A DNA stretch of 15,076 nt from an uncultured Bacteroidales bacterium (GTDB taxonomy: Bacteria; Bacteroidota; Bacteroidia; Bacteroidales; UBA932), in assembly GCA_934675095.1 (NCBI GenBank), contig CAKUPC010000045.1, forward strand, positions 1-15,076, read 5' to 3'. The notes under the pieces are model-generated. The model made no database searches and was not told the DNA's origin. It saw only the letters and a list, made by a program, of their open reading frames with translations. Positions 1-7,651 of this stretch are shown piece after piece. Position 1 is the first letter of the stretch; each line of letters starts with the position of its first letter. The translations under genes were made by a program, and so were the position numbers.

Positions 1-33
1 CCCTTGAGCGGCTGAATCGGGTGCTATAACAAA

Positions 34-65
34 AGAGGGCGACTAAAAAGTCAGAATAACCCTCT
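34..65. repeat. Nested inverted repeat (hairpin)
   Basis: AGAGGG at 34-39 pairs with CCCTCT at 60-65, and inside it GACT (41-44) pairs with AGTC (49-52) around an AAAA loop. No T-run follows on the plus strand, so a terminator role is unproven. It lies just after a stop codon (27-29) that could end a gene outside the window, and could be the 3' structure of that gene or part of a mobile-element end. Confidence 0.35.
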
Positions 66-121
66 GAGAATTTAGTATTTGGAAACAAGGTCGAGGTTGA
101 CCTCACCGAAAAACAAGAAAA

Positions 122-154
122 AGGGGCTTGACTAATACTTTTTAGTCAGCCCCT
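122..154 (-). terminator. Intrinsic terminator-like hairpin, probably for prfA
   Basis: Positions 122-135 pair with 142-154 (AGGGGCT/AGCCCCT plus GACTAA/TTAGTC, one bulged T) around the loop TACTT. Read on the minus strand, the stem is followed by a T-rich tract (complement of 109-121), as in a rho-independent terminator. The nearest leftward gene is prfA, whose stop is at 317, which would give a 3' untranslated region of about 160 bases. Confidence 0.55.
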
Positions 155-232
155 CGTATCAGAGGAGTTCCGCTTTTTAAGTCGCTGAGTCAAAGGGTAT
201 GCATAAAAGGATGGGATGCAAGGCGCACTGGG

Positions 233-277
233 GATTTCAACACCGGAGCAACCTGATGGTTGTGAGGATTTGAAATC
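233..277. repeat. Imperfect inverted-repeat element downstream of prfA
   Basis: GATTTCAA (233-240) and TTGAAATC (270-277) are perfect inverted repeats. Between them CAACC (249-253) pairs with GGTTG (258-262) around TGAT. This gives a two-level stem-loop of about 45 bases in otherwise noncoding DNA. A smaller hairpin, CGCCT/AGGCG at 297-309, lies just past the prfA stop. No function can be assigned; it may be a structured prfA 3' end or a small repeat element. Confidence 0.4.
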
Positions 278-316
278 ACCATGCAACGAAGCAGGCCGCC
301 TTTTAGGCGCCCCGCC

Positions 317-1408
317 TTATTCTTCGCCTGCGGCCTTTAAGCGCTCAGCGTTCTCGGCAATCTGCAGCTGGTCAAGCAGCTCCTGGATGTCGCCGTCCAT
401 GAAGACCGGAAGGTTGTACATCGTGTAGTTGATGCGGTGGTCGGTCACGCGGGACTGAGGGTAGTTGTAGGTGCGGATTTTCGCCGAGCGGTCGCCTGTG
501 GAGACCATTGTCTTTCTCTTTGCTGAAATTTCGTTCAGATACTTCTCGTACTCCATATTATAGAGCCTCGTGCGGAGCTCGGCGAGTGCCTTGTCGAAGT
601 TCTTGAGCTGAGACTTCTCGTCCTGGCACTGCACCACGATTCCGGAAGGGATATGGGTGAGGCGGATTGCCGAGTAGGTCGTGTTCACGGACTGGCCGCC
701 CGGACCTGAAGAGCAGAACGTGTCCTTGCGTATGTCGTTCATGTTCAGCTCGATGTCGAACTCGTCCGCCTCAGGAAGCACCGCCACCGACGCCGCCGAG
801 GTGTGGACCCTGCCCTGCGTCTCGGTCTGCGGCACGCGCTGCACGCGGTGAACTCCGGACTCGTATTTCAGCACTCCATAGACCCCCTCGCCGATGACCT
901 TCACGACGATTTCCTTGAATCCGCCGGCAGCGCCCTCCGACTGGCTGTTGATTTCCATTTTCCAGCCCCTGCGCTCGAAATACTTGCTGTACATCCTGAA
1001 CAGGTCTCCCGCGAAGATTGCCGCCTCGTCACCGCCGGCTCCTCCCCGGATTTCCAGAATGGCGTTCTTGCTGTCCTGAGGGTCGGCGGGGATGAGCAGG
1101 AGCTTGATTTTCTGCTCCATCTCCGGAAGCTGAGGCTCAATCTCCGCAATCTCCTCCTTCGCCATCTCCCTGAGCTCCTCGTCCTTTTCCTCCGCGATGA
1201 TTTCCTTCGCCATCTCGTATGACTCGACGAGCTTCCTGTACTCCTCGCCGGCCTTTATAATCGGCGACAGCTCCTTGTATTCCTTGTTGAGCTGAACATA
1301 TTTCTTCATGTCGGAAATCACGTCCGGATCCGAAAGCTGGGTCTGGAGCGACTCGTATTTTTCCCTGAGTCCGAGGACTTTTGCAAGCAATGTGTTGTTA
1401 TCTGCCAT
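317..1408 (-). CDS. prfA: Peptide chain release factor 1 (RF1)
   Basis: Class I release factor that recognises UAA and UAG in the ribosomal A site and triggers hydrolysis of peptidyl-tRNA. The 363 residues match the usual RF1 length of about 360. The N-terminal half is a charged helical domain. The RF1-type codon-recognition tripeptide PxT appears as PQT (193-195) after HRVQRV, followed by the catalytic GGQ (237-239) within [10 protein letters not shown]. The conserved [19 protein letters not shown] stretch lies near 298-315. The ATG at 1408 ([10 protein letters not shown]) is preferred over an upstream in-frame TTG at 1456: it gives family length and leaves about 100 bases of leader after a good promoter (1518-1549). 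The gene is transcribed divergently from the Na/Pi cotransporter gene. RF1 with a T in the recognition motif, rather than the SPF of RF2, makes the assignment firm. Confidence 0.97.
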   Translation of the reverse strand: MADNNTLLAKVLGLREKYESLQTQLSDPDVISDMKKYVQLNKEYKELSPIIKAGEEYRKLVESYEMAKEIIAEEKDEELREMAKEEIAEIEPQLPEMEQKIKLLLIPADPQDSKNAILEIRGGAGGDEAAIFAGDLFRMYSKYFERRGWKMEINSQSEGAAGGFKEIVVKVIGEGVYGVLKYESGVHRVQRVPQTETQGRVHTSAASVAVLPEADEFDIELNMNDIRKDTFCSSGPGGQSVNTTYSAIRLTHIPSGIVVQCQDEKSQLKNFDKALAELRTRLYNMEYEKYLNEISAKRKTMVSTGDRSAKIRTYNYPQSRVTDHRINYTMYNLPVFMDGDIQELLDQLQIAENAERLKAAGEE

Positions 1409-1517
1409 CTGTCTGTAAGTTATGAAGTCTTCAAAATAATCCTCAATCTGAGGCAATTCATCTTTCTCGTATTCCGTGTTTCGGACATATATGAAAATAT
1501 ATCCCCGTAAAATCCTG

Positions 1518-1549
1518 CAAATTTAGGATTGCTTTTGCTTTTTTACAAA
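1518..1549 (-). promoter_or_regulatory. Bacteroidota-type promoter of prfA
   Basis: On the minus strand TTTG (1549-1546) is followed after exactly 20 bases by TAAATTTG (1525-1518). This matches the Bacteroidota primary-sigma consensus TTTG-N19-21-TAnnTTTG. Transcription would start near 1514, about 105 bases before the prfA ATG. Apart from this, the 327-base divergent region 1409-1735 holds only A+T-rich sequence and the weak opposite-strand signals listed next. Confidence 0.7.
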
Positions 1550-1614
1550 AATATTTCGTCGCATGATTCATTTTTCCCGCAGAAATATCGAAATGTTTAT
1601 AAAATTTTCATTTT

Positions 1615-1654
1615 TTTGTCATAAATGTCCGTCAGGCATTGTCTATTTGACAAT
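1615..1654 (+). promoter_or_regulatory. Weak promoter candidate and small inverted repeat upstream of the Na/Pi gene
   Basis: TTTG at 1615-1618 is followed after 23 bases by TCTATTTG (1642-1649), one mismatch from TAnnTTTG and with a slightly long spacer. The -7 candidate lies inside a perfect inverted repeat, ATTGTC-TATTT-GACAAT (1638-1654). Such an arrangement could be an operator over a promoter, but a 6-base arm is short and may be chance. Confidence 0.25.
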
Positions 1655-1735
1655 CAGATTGTAAATTCGCGGTCTAAAACTTCTTGTACGCCCTTCGTCT
1701 ATCCGGGGAAAGCAAGAGAAACTAAAAGATAAAAT

Positions 1736-3565
1736 ATGAATTTCGGATTTTTGGAAATTCTTACCCTTATAGGCTCCGTCGGGATGTTCCTGTATGGGAT
1801 GAAGCTCATGAGTGAGGGCCTGCAGAAAGCGGCCGGAAACAAGTTGAGAGACATATTGGCACTGATGACCAACAACAAGTTCCTCGGGGCTCTGACAGGT
1901 ATCTTCATCACTGCGCTCGTCCAGTCCTCGTCGGCAACGACAACGATGATTGTCTCTTTCGTCAATGCCGGTCTCATTTCGCTCCAGCAGTCAATGGCCG
2001 TAATCTTCGGCGCCAATGTGGGAACAACCTTCACGGCCTGGATTATTTCACTTTTCGGATTTAAGGTAGATATAGCGACATTCGCCGTTCCGCTCTTCGC
2101 GTTCGGGGTGCCGCTTCTTTTTATGAAAAAATCCAGCTACACGAACTGGGGCGAGTTCCTCATCGGCTTCGCGCTCCTTTTCCTCGGTCTGGACTACCTC
2201 AATCACTCAGTGCCTGACCTGCAGGCGAATCCGGCGGTCTTTGACACCCTGCGGCGCTGGTCCGACATGGGATTCTGGTCGGTACTTCTCTTTGCGCTCG
2301 CCGGAATGCTGCTGACGATGGTCGTGCAGGCCTCCAGCGCGACGTTCGCGATTGCACTCATCATGTGCAGCAAGGGATGGGTATCTTTCGACCTTGCCTG
2401 TGCGCTGGTTCTCGGTGGAAATATCGGAACCTGCATCACGCCTATCATCGCCTCCGTCTCAGGAAATGTCATGGCAAAGCGTGCTGCTGCCGGACATCTG
2501 CTGTTCAACATTCTCGGCGCAATCTGGATGCTCGCCCTCTACAACCCGTTCATAAAGTTCATCTCCTGGATAACGAACGGCTGCGTCGGCGACCCGAATG
2601 CCCTCTACGCATTCACCGAGACGGCGGACCCGACACTCGTGGCTTCACTTGCCGACGGGACGATAGACAAGAGCATCGAGGCCAATGCGGCGGTGGCGAC
2701 ACAGTTCGCGTCGATGCAGTATTTCGTGTCCTTCGGCCTCTCGATGTACCATACGGTGTATAACCTCGTCAATATCATCATAATGATATGGTTTACCAAC
2801 TTCTATGTCAAGGCGGTGACTTTCCTTGTCCCGTCACGGAGGGAGAACAATCTGGAGGATGACGGCAAGTCTCATCTCGAGTTCATCTCAGGCGGCCTGA
2901 TGTCAACCTCCGAGCTTTCCATCCTTCAGGCTCACAAGGAGATAGTTCTCATGAGCGACAGAACCTACAGGATGCACGAGATGATTCAGAGGATGTATTC
3001 CGAGACGAATCAGGACGAGTTCTCGTCGCTGTTCCTCAGAGTCCAGAAGTATGAAAGCATCAGCGACAACATGGAAGTCGAGATTGCCTCCTACTTGAGC
3101 AAGGTCGCCGACGGACGGCTCAGCGACGAGTCAAAGCATTCGATTCAGGCAAAGCTCCGTGAGATTTCGGAAATCGAGAGCATCGGCGACAGCTACTACA
3201 ACATGGCCCGCATCCTCCAGCGCCGCAACGAGAACAACATTGTGTTTACGCAGTCGATGAACGAGAACTTCGCAGCGATGTTCGACCTCGTCAGAACGGC
3301 CTATGACCGGATGGCCGCGATTCTCAAGGACAACGGCCAGCACATGGGCGACCTGAAGATGACGCTCAATCTGGAGCAGAACATAAACGAGATGCGAAAT
3401 AACCTCAAGGAGCAGAACATCATTGACCTGAATGAGGGCAAATATGAGTACGCGACAGGCTCCGCCTATATGGATCTGATCGTCGAGTGCGAGAAGATTG
3501 GGGACTACATCGTGAATGTCGTCGAGGCACTCGTCAATCTCAAGCCGGGAAAGGGGAGCAATTAG
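1736..3565 (+). CDS. Na+/phosphate cotransporter family protein with C-terminal PhoU-like domain
   Basis: Predicted inner-membrane sodium-dependent phosphate transporter of the NptA/PNaS family (Na_Pi_cotrans) fused to a cytoplasmic PhoU-like helical domain. The 609 residues begin with a strongly hydrophobic region. The two family repeats are visible: QSSSATT (63-69) with GANVGTT (92-98), and QASSATF (198-204) with GGNIGTC (227-233). Hydrophobic segments continue to about residue 370. From about 385 to 600 the protein is helical and charged, with PhoU-like acidic motifs YESISDN, EIESIGDS and ECEKIGDY. The ATG at 1736 follows an A-rich leader (CTAAAAGATAAAAT), with no clear Shine-Dalgarno, as is usual in Bacteroidota. 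It is monocistronic by appearance, with a strong hairpin terminator 68 bases after the stop. Phosphate as substrate is inferred from the family. Confidence 0.92.
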   Translation: MNFGFLEILTLIGSVGMFLYGMKLMSEGLQKAAGNKLRDILALMTNNKFLGALTGIFITALVQSSSATTTMIVSFVNAGLISLQQSMAVIFGANVGTTFTAWIISLFGFKVDIATFAVPLFAFGVPLLFMKKSSYTNWGEFLIGFALLFLGLDYLNHSVPDLQANPAVFDTLRRWSDMGFWSVLLFALAGMLLTMVVQASSATFAIALIMCSKGWVSFDLACALVLGGNIGTCITPIIASVSGNVMAKRAAAGHLLFNILGAIWMLALYNPFIKFISWITNGCVGDPNALYAFTETADPTLVASLADGTIDKSIEANAAVATQFASMQYFVSFGLSMYHTVYNLVNIIIMIWFTNFYVKAVTFLVPSRRENNLEDDGKSHLEFISGGLMSTSELSILQAHKEIVLMSDRTYRMHEMIQRMYSETNQDEFSSLFLRVQKYESISDNMEVEIASYLSKVADGRLSDESKHSIQAKLREISEIESIGDSYYNMARILQRRNENNIVFTQSMNENFAAMFDLVRTAYDRMAAILKDNGQHMGDLKMTLNLEQNINEMRNNLKEQNIIDLNEGKYEYATGSAYMDLIVECEKIGDYIVNVVEALVNLKPGKGSN

Positions 3566-3632
3566 TTCGGGTCACTTCGGGCGGAGCCGAAAAGTCTTTG
3601 TGCGGAAATATTTTTTTGAAAAAATTTACAAA

Positions 3633-3671
3633 AAGGCGAGCTTGTGCGGTGGTTTTGCACAAGCTCGCCTT
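3633..3671 (+). terminator. Strong hairpin terminator after the Na/Pi cotransporter gene
   Basis: A perfect 15-base stem, AAGGCGAGCTTGTGC (3633-3647) with its complement at 3657-3671, closes a 9-base loop. TAATTTT follows the 3' arm, and an A-rich tract precedes the 5' arm, so it may act in both directions. It lies 68 bases after the TAG at 3563-3565. Confidence 0.8.
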
Positions 3672-3678
3672 AATTTTG
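3671..3678 (+). promoter_or_regulatory. -7 box (TAATTTTG) ahead of a small ORF
   Basis: TAATTTTG fits the TAnnTTTG -7 consensus exactly and starts on the last base of the terminator stem. No TTTG lies at the proper distance upstream, so the promoter is incomplete. A transcript starting near 3682 would carry a hairpin, TTCAGAG (3687-3693) with CTCTGAA (3712-3718), capped by a C-TTCG-G loop, before the small ORF at 3753. Confidence 0.35.
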
Positions 3679-3752
3679 CATCGTAATTCAGAGGAGAGGC
3701 CTTCGGGACGGCTCTGAAAAAGAAAGGTGTAAAACATTTAAATTCAAGAGAT

Positions 3753-3875
3753 ATGCGTACAGATTCAATCATCAGCCTCATGAACACGTTCATTTCGTCA
3801 GACAATTCATACGAGAGCGTAAGCGCGATGGTCAGCGAACTCGGTCTTGAACTCCGTTCAGTTGAATTTGTTTAG
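3753..3875 (+). CDS. Possible 40-residue small protein
   Basis: An ATG-to-TAG frame of 41 codons in the 398-base gap between the Na/Pi gene and dut. The product begins MRTDSIISLMNTF and ends LGLELRSVEFV; it is acidic to neutral with a hydrophobic heptad-like spacing, and has no signal peptide or membrane segment. Support is indirect. Third codon positions are rich in C and G like the neighbouring genes (AGC, CTC, AAC, ACG, TTC). A -7 box lies about 75 bases upstream, an A-rich leader (TTTAAATTCAAGAGAT) precedes the ATG, and the dut promoter begins only after the stop. I do not recognise a family. It could be a genuine small protein, a leader peptide for dut, or a chance frame. Confidence 0.4.
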   Translation: MRTDSIISLMNTFISSDNSYESVSAMVSELGLELRSVEFV

Positions 3876-3903
3876 GCCTTTTCGTCGCAGATTCATGCTG
3901 TCT

Positions 3904-3937
3904 TTTGCGTGAAGCTGAGTAATTCTTGCTACCTTTG
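3904..3937 (+). promoter_or_regulatory. Bacteroidota-type promoter of dut
   Basis: TTTG at 3904-3907, then 22 bases, then TACCTTTG (3930-3937), a perfect TAnnTTTG box. Transcription would start near 3942, leaving a leader of only about 20 bases before the dut ATG at 3964. Confidence 0.65.
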
Positions 3938-3963
3938 CGTCGCAAAATTTAAATTCAGGACAA

Positions 3964-4395
3964 ATGAAGGTAAGGATTATAAACGGCTCGCGCTGGGATG
4001 CCCCGGCCTATGCGACTGAAGACTCGGCAGGAGTCGATTTGAAGGCGAACATTGACGAACCTATTACTATCGCCCCGCTTCAGAGGGTGATTGTCCCGAC
4101 CGGTCTCAGGATAGCTCTTCCCAAGGGCACAGAGGCTCAGGTCAGGCCTCGCAGCGGACTTGCCGCGAAGCACGGTATCACGGTTCTGAACACTCCCGGC
4201 ACCATAGACGCGGACTACCGCGGTGAGATTGCCGCCATTCTCATAAACCTCTCCGACAAGGATTTCGTCGTGAATCCTGGCGAACGCATCGCGCAGATGA
4301 TAGTTTCCCGCTACGAGCGCGTCGAATGGGAGGAGGTCGAGCAGCTCGACGACACTGTGCGCGGCGAAGGCGGGCTCGGTTCCACGGGGCGATGA
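3964..4395 (+). CDS. dut: dUTP diphosphatase (dUTPase)
   Basis: Trimeric dUTPase that hydrolyses dUTP to dUMP and pyrophosphate, supplying dUMP for thymidylate synthesis and keeping uracil out of DNA. At 143 residues it has normal bacterial length. All five family motifs are visible: SAGVDL (21-26), RPRSGLA (61-67), [15 protein letters not shown] (75-89, with the catalytic Asp and the Tyr that excludes ribose), GERIAQMIV (106-114), and the mobile C-terminal P-loop-like [11 protein letters not shown] (133-143). In the last motif Leu takes the place of the usual Phe that stacks on the uracil. ATG at 3964 has an A-rich leader and a promoter just upstream. murF follows 86 bases later on the same strand with no T-tailed hairpin between, so co-transcription is possible. 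Confidence 0.96.
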   Translation: MKVRIINGSRWDAPAYATEDSAGVDLKANIDEPITIAPLQRVIVPTGLRIALPKGTEAQVRPRSGLAAKHGITVLNTPGTIDADYRGEIAAILINLSDKDFVVNPGERIAQMIVSRYERVEWEEVEQLDDTVRGEGGLGSTGR

Positions 4396-4481
4396 CTGTC
4401 ATTGTGGTCTCATATAGGTCAGAATCCCGGTGCAGCCGGGGCAAAGTAAGATTATGGCCGGAATTTTAAATATTTCCGAAC

Positions 4482-5789
4482 ATGGACATAAACAAATTAT
4501 ACTGCATATTCACCTCCTGCGGCTGCAAGGTCACGACCGACAGTCGGAAAATCAGCGGGGGAGAACTGTTCTTCGCGCTGAAAGGCGAGAACTTCGACGG
4601 AAATGAATACGCATTGCAGGCTCTTGAACGAGGGGCGGCCTACGCAGTTGTGAATGAGGACTCTTCCGTCGCCGCTGCGGCTGTAGGCAATCCTCATCTT
4701 ATTCCTGTCCCGGACACTCTCCATGCGCTTTGGGCACTTGCCCGCTACCATCGCGACAAGTTCAGCATTCCTGTTCTTGGACTTACCGGCACGAACGGCA
4801 AGACCACGACGAAGGAGCTCATCAACGCCGTGCTTTCCACGCGGTTACGCACTCATGCGACATCCGGCAATCTCAACAACAACATCGGGGTGCCGCTCAC
4901 GGTTCTCGGCATTTCGCCTGACACGGAGATTGCCGTCATTGAAATGGGCGCGAGCCATCCCGGTGACATTAAGGAACTTGTCGATATTGCTGCCCCGGAT
5001 TTCGGGCTCATCACCAATGTCGGCAGGGCTCATATTCTCGGATTCGGTTCTTTTGAGGGCGTGAAGGCCACGAAGGGGGAGATGTACGACTTCATCGCCG
5101 GAAACGACAGGGGAGCGGGGACGGTTTTCGTAAATCAGGACAATCCGCTGCTGGTTGAGATGGCCGCTTCAAGAAAGCTGCTTGCCGTTCCATACGGGCT
5201 TCATTTTTCCGGGACCCGCGTCCTGACGCCCGACGCCGTGCATCCGTATCTTCGCCTTTTCCTTGCCGACGGTAAACAGGTGGACACGAAGCTTGTCGGC
5301 TCATACAATGCCGACAATGTGCTTGCTGCTCTCTGCATAGGACGTTTCTTCGGCGTTCCGGAGGCGGATGCCATCGCTGCGGTCGCATCATACGTCCCTT
5401 CAAACAACCGTTCGCAGATGCAGCGCACCGCTCGCAACATCCTCATTGTAGATGCCTACAACGCCAATCCTTCGAGCATGAAGGCGGCGCTGGACAATTT
5501 CGCGGGCTTTGATGCGTCAAAGAAAATTGTCCTGCTCGGGAATATGCTTGAACTTGGAGGGGAGTCGGTCGCGGAACACACCAAGATCCTTCGTGCCGTT
5601 GCGGACTATGGACTTGATGGATATTTTGTGGGGGAGGAATTCCGAAAGGCAGGGGCGGAGCGCTGTTTCAGCACGTCTGACGAACTGGCCGCCTACATCG
5701 CCTCTCATGAGTCCGAGTTCTCTTCCTCCGCGATACTCATAAAAGGCTCACGCGGAACGAGGATGGAGAAGGTAATTCCGGTCCTGTAG
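4482..5789 (+). CDS. murF: UDP-N-acetylmuramoyl-tripeptide--D-alanyl-D-alanine ligase
   Basis: Cytoplasmic Mur ligase adding D-Ala-D-Ala to UDP-MurNAc-tripeptide with ATP, the last soluble step of the peptidoglycan precursor. The 435 residues show the three Mur domains. The N-terminal uridine-binding part carries TDSRKISGGELFFALKGENFDG (from residue 19). The central ATPase has the P-loop TGTNGKTT (102-109), SGNLNNNIGVP (128-138), EMGASHPGDI (154-163) and TNVGRAHILGFGS (178-190). The C-terminal domain contains DAYNANPSSM (324-333), diagnostic for MurF over MurC, MurD and MurE. ATG at 4482 is the only good start. It stands apart from other cell-wall genes, next to dut. Its 3' end converges with the PAP2 gene at a shared hairpin. 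Confidence 0.96.
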   Translation: MDINKLYCIFTSCGCKVTTDSRKISGGELFFALKGENFDGNEYALQALERGAAYAVVNEDSSVAAAAVGNPHLIPVPDTLHALWALARYHRDKFSIPVLGLTGTNGKTTTKELINAVLSTRLRTHATSGNLNNNIGVPLTVLGISPDTEIAVIEMGASHPGDIKELVDIAAPDFGLITNVGRAHILGFGSFEGVKATKGEMYDFIAGNDRGAGTVFVNQDNPLLVEMAASRKLLAVPYGLHFSGTRVLTPDAVHPYLRLFLADGKQVDTKLVGSYNADNVLAALCIGRFFGVPEADAIAAVASYVPSNNRSQMQRTARNILIVDAYNANPSSMKAALDNFAGFDASKKIVLLGNMLELGGESVAEHTKILRAVADYGLDGYFVGEEFRKAGAERCFSTSDELAAYIASHESEFSSSAILIKGSRGTRMEKVIPVL

Positions 5790-5807
5790 GGTGGAATCGC
5801 AGAAAAT

Positions 5808-5848
5808 ATACAGGCTCCGACTTGAGCATATTCAGTTGGAGCCTGTAT
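5808..5848. terminator. Bidirectional terminator between murF and the PAP2 gene
   Basis: ATACAGGCTCC (5808-5818) is perfectly complementary to 5838-5848, and the stem can be extended inward through 5822/5834 with one G-T pair. A-rich sequence (AGAAAATAT) flanks one side and TATTGG the other, so the hairpin could end both the rightward dut-murF and the leftward obg-PAP2 transcripts. Confidence 0.7.
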
Positions 5849-5868
5849 TGGTTCGTAGATGGAGTTCC

Positions 5869-6540
5869 TTATGCAATCCCTGGGCGGACGGATTCGCGTA
5901 TTGCCCTTATATGTCTGACTGCCATTATCGCCGCGAGAGCCAGCAGGCTTCCTGTGATGAGACCGGAGAATGCTCCGACGGTGATGTCTCCGAGGAAATG
6001 CTTTCCGCAATAGACGCGGCTGATGCTGACTGCCATCGCCCAGAAAAAGATGACGCTCCCGTATATTCCGAGAAATATTTTTCTGTTCGTCCCGTTTTCG
6101 CGTCCCATCGCGCCCTTGCGGCTCCTGATGAAGGAAAGGCAGAGCATCGAGCACATTGCGAAGGAGAACACGTTTGCGGCGTGACCGGAGTAGAACCCGC
6201 ATCCTCCTCCGCCTTCAAGCACCCTGAGCCCATGCGCCTTCATCCACGGGTCCATGCACGGGCGAAGCCTCGCAACTCCGTCCTTCACGAGATTCGCCAG
6301 CTGGTCGGCACAGACGACGTTCAGCACGAGGGCGAGCGTGACGACGAGCCCGGCCTTCCATCCCATGCGGTAGATGACAATCCCGAGCACGACAAGGTAG
6401 AGCGGAATCCAGACCTTTACGTGTGAGAACGCGGGCATCACGGCGTCCGTGAACGCCCCGCCGCTGGTGTTGATTGCGAGCGTCGCTTCCTTGTCCAGCA
6501 TCTCAAGCTGTTCAAGCGTCGAAATAAGGTGTTGTATCAT
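5869..6540 (-). CDS. PAP2-family membrane phosphatase
   Basis: Integral membrane acid phosphatase of the PAP2 (phosphatidate phosphatase / undecaprenyl-diphosphatase) superfamily, 223 residues. All three signature motifs are in order: K-x6-RP as KDGVARLRP (86-94), the SGH motif as YSGH (117-120) with Tyr in place of the usual Pro, and SR-x5-H-x3-D as [12 protein letters not shown] (174-185). Hydrophobic segments lie near 44-58, 62-78, 122-138, 157-173 and 188-208. The likely substrate is a lipid phosphate or diphosphate such as undecaprenyl diphosphate, but the family is broad and this is inference. The ATG at 6540 overlaps the TGA of obg (ATGA), so translation is probably coupled to obg. murF lies convergently downstream; both could serve envelope synthesis but are not in one operon. 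Confidence 0.9.
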   Translation of the reverse strand: MIQHLISTLEQLEMLDKEATLAINTSGGAFTDAVMPAFSHVKVWIPLYLVVLGIVIYRMGWKAGLVVTLALVLNVVCADQLANLVKDGVARLRPCMDPWMKAHGLRVLEGGGGCGFYSGHAANVFSFAMCSMLCLSFIRSRKGAMGRENGTNRKIFLGIYGSVIFFWAMAVSISRVYCGKHFLGDITVGAFSGLITGSLLALAAIMAVRHIRAIRESVRPGIA

Positions 6541-7535
6541 AATGTTTTATGCAAACTTTCCCACAGGAGGTCCTTCAGCCGCTGTATGCCTTCACCCGTG
6601 AAAGATGAAATGAACACATGTGGCACCCCTTCCGGCAGCGCCGGCTCAATCTCCGCCTCAAGGTGCTCGTCCAGCATATCCGACTTGGTAACGGCAAGCA
6701 CGCGGTTCTTCACGAGCAGTTCGGGATTGTACTCCCGCAGCTCGTCAAGCAGTATCTCATAGCTTTTCTTTATGTCCTCCTCTTCGGCTGAAACCATAAA
6801 CAGCAGCACGGAGTTCCTTTCGATATGCCGGAGAAACCTGATTCCCAGTCCCTTGCCGTCGTGCGCACCCTCTATGATTCCCGGAATGTCGGCCATGACG
6901 AACGACTGGTCGTCATAGTAGCGCACCACACCGACGCTCGGCTCAAGTGTCGTGAACGCATAGTTCGCGATTTTAGGCTTTGCGGCCGACACCGTCGAAA
7001 GCAGCGTGGATTTCCCGGCATTAGGGAATCCGACGAGTCCAACGTCGGCAAGCAGCTTCAGCTCAAGGATATACCAGCCCTCCGACCCTGGCTCGCCCGG
7101 CTGCGCATATCTCGGCGTCTGGTTCGTCGGACTCTTGAAGTTGGCGTTGCCCAGACCTCCGCGCCCGCCCTTGACGAGCACGTATTCCTCGCCCGGCTCC
7201 ACCATCTCGTGCAGCACCTCCCCGGTCTCGGCATCCTTCGCTACGGTTCCGAGCGGCACGTCCAGATAGACATCCTTCCCGGCCTTCCCGTTGCAAAGCG
7301 CCCCGCTCCCGGCCTCGCCGTGCTCCGCCCGGATATGTTTCTGATATTTAAGATGAATCAAAGTCCAGAACTGAGGATTAGCCCGCAGGATGACGTTCCC
7401 TCCGCGTCCTCCGTCCCCTCCGTCCGGCCCGCCCTTGGGCACATATTTCTCCCTCCTCAAATGCATCGACCCCGCGCCCCCGTTTCCCGAAGCGCAGAAA
7501 ATCTTCACGTAGTCTATAAAGTTGCTGTCTGCCAT
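6537..7535 (-). CDS. obg: Obg family GTPase
   Basis: Essential ribosome-associated GTPase of the Obg/CgtA family, involved in 50S maturation and stress signalling. The glycine-rich Obg fold fills residues 1-160 ([27 protein letters not shown]). The G domain follows: G1 GFPNAGKST (169-177), G2 FTT (194-196), G3 DIPG (216-219), G4 TKSD (283-286) and G5 SSFTGEG (310-316). At 332 residues it ends right after the G domain and has no C-terminal OCT domain or acidic tail, which many Obg proteins have. ATG at 7535 sits about 18 bases behind a predicted transcript start (-7 box 7557-7564). It is the first gene of a two-gene leftward unit with the PAP2 gene. The adk gene that often lies directly upstream in this phylum is here 4.7 kb away, beyond the DUF262 module. 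Confidence 0.96.
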   Translation of the reverse strand: MADSNFIDYVKIFCASGNGGAGSMHLRREKYVPKGGPDGGDGGRGGNVILRANPQFWTLIHLKYQKHIRAEHGEAGSGALCNGKAGKDVYLDVPLGTVAKDAETGEVLHEMVEPGEEYVLVKGGRGGLGNANFKSPTNQTPRYAQPGEPGSEGWYILELKLLADVGLVGFPNAGKSTLLSTVSAAKPKIANYAFTTLEPSVGVVRYYDDQSFVMADIPGIIEGAHDGKGLGIRFLRHIERNSVLLFMVSAEEEDIKKSYEILLDELREYNPELLVKNRVLAVTKSDMLDEHLEAEIEPALPEGVPHVFISSFTGEGIQRLKDLLWESLHKTL

Positions 7536-7556
7536 AATCTTTTACTTTGCAAGGTG

Positions 7557-7564
7557 CAAAGATA
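7557..7564 (-). promoter_or_regulatory. -7 box (TATCTTTG) of obg
   Basis: The complement of 7557-7564 reads TATCTTTG, a perfect TAnnTTTG box 21 bases before the obg ATG. No TTTG is present about 20 bases upstream, so the -33 half is weak or absent. The leader would be about 18 bases, similar to those inferred for dut and hpt. Confidence 0.5.
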
Positions 7565-7651
7565 GCGAAAGTTTGGGAAAGAATGGAGTTCTCCCCATTT
7601 TCCTTGTCGGCCATGATGGAATGACCGCCGAAGACACAATTTTTCAGATTT

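Noticed and set aside
3..29. Short open frame LERLNRVL ending in TAA at the left edge, possibly the tail of a transposase or other gene
   Set aside because: Only eight codons are visible; nothing identifies it as coding.
233..290. tRNA-like T-arm on the minus strand (GTGA-TTTCAAATCC-TCAC)
   Set aside because: No D-arm, anticodon arm or acceptor stem can be formed around it.
803..1222. 139-codon plus-strand open frame opposite prfA
   Set aside because: Antisense to a clear RF1 gene; no recognisable domain or promoter.
1646..1669. TTTG (1646-1649) with TAAATTCG (1662-1669) as the Na/Pi promoter
   Set aside because: The spacer is 12 bases, far below the usual 19-21.
5791..6426. 211-codon plus-strand open frame opposite the PAP2 gene
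   Set aside because: Antisense to a gene with all three PAP2 motifs; the product has low-complexity His/Glu/Asp content.
6825..7565. 246-codon plus-strand open frame opposite obg
   Set aside because: It is antisense to a gene with all GTPase motifs; its Arg/Pro/His-rich product is a by-product of G+C-rich coding sequence.
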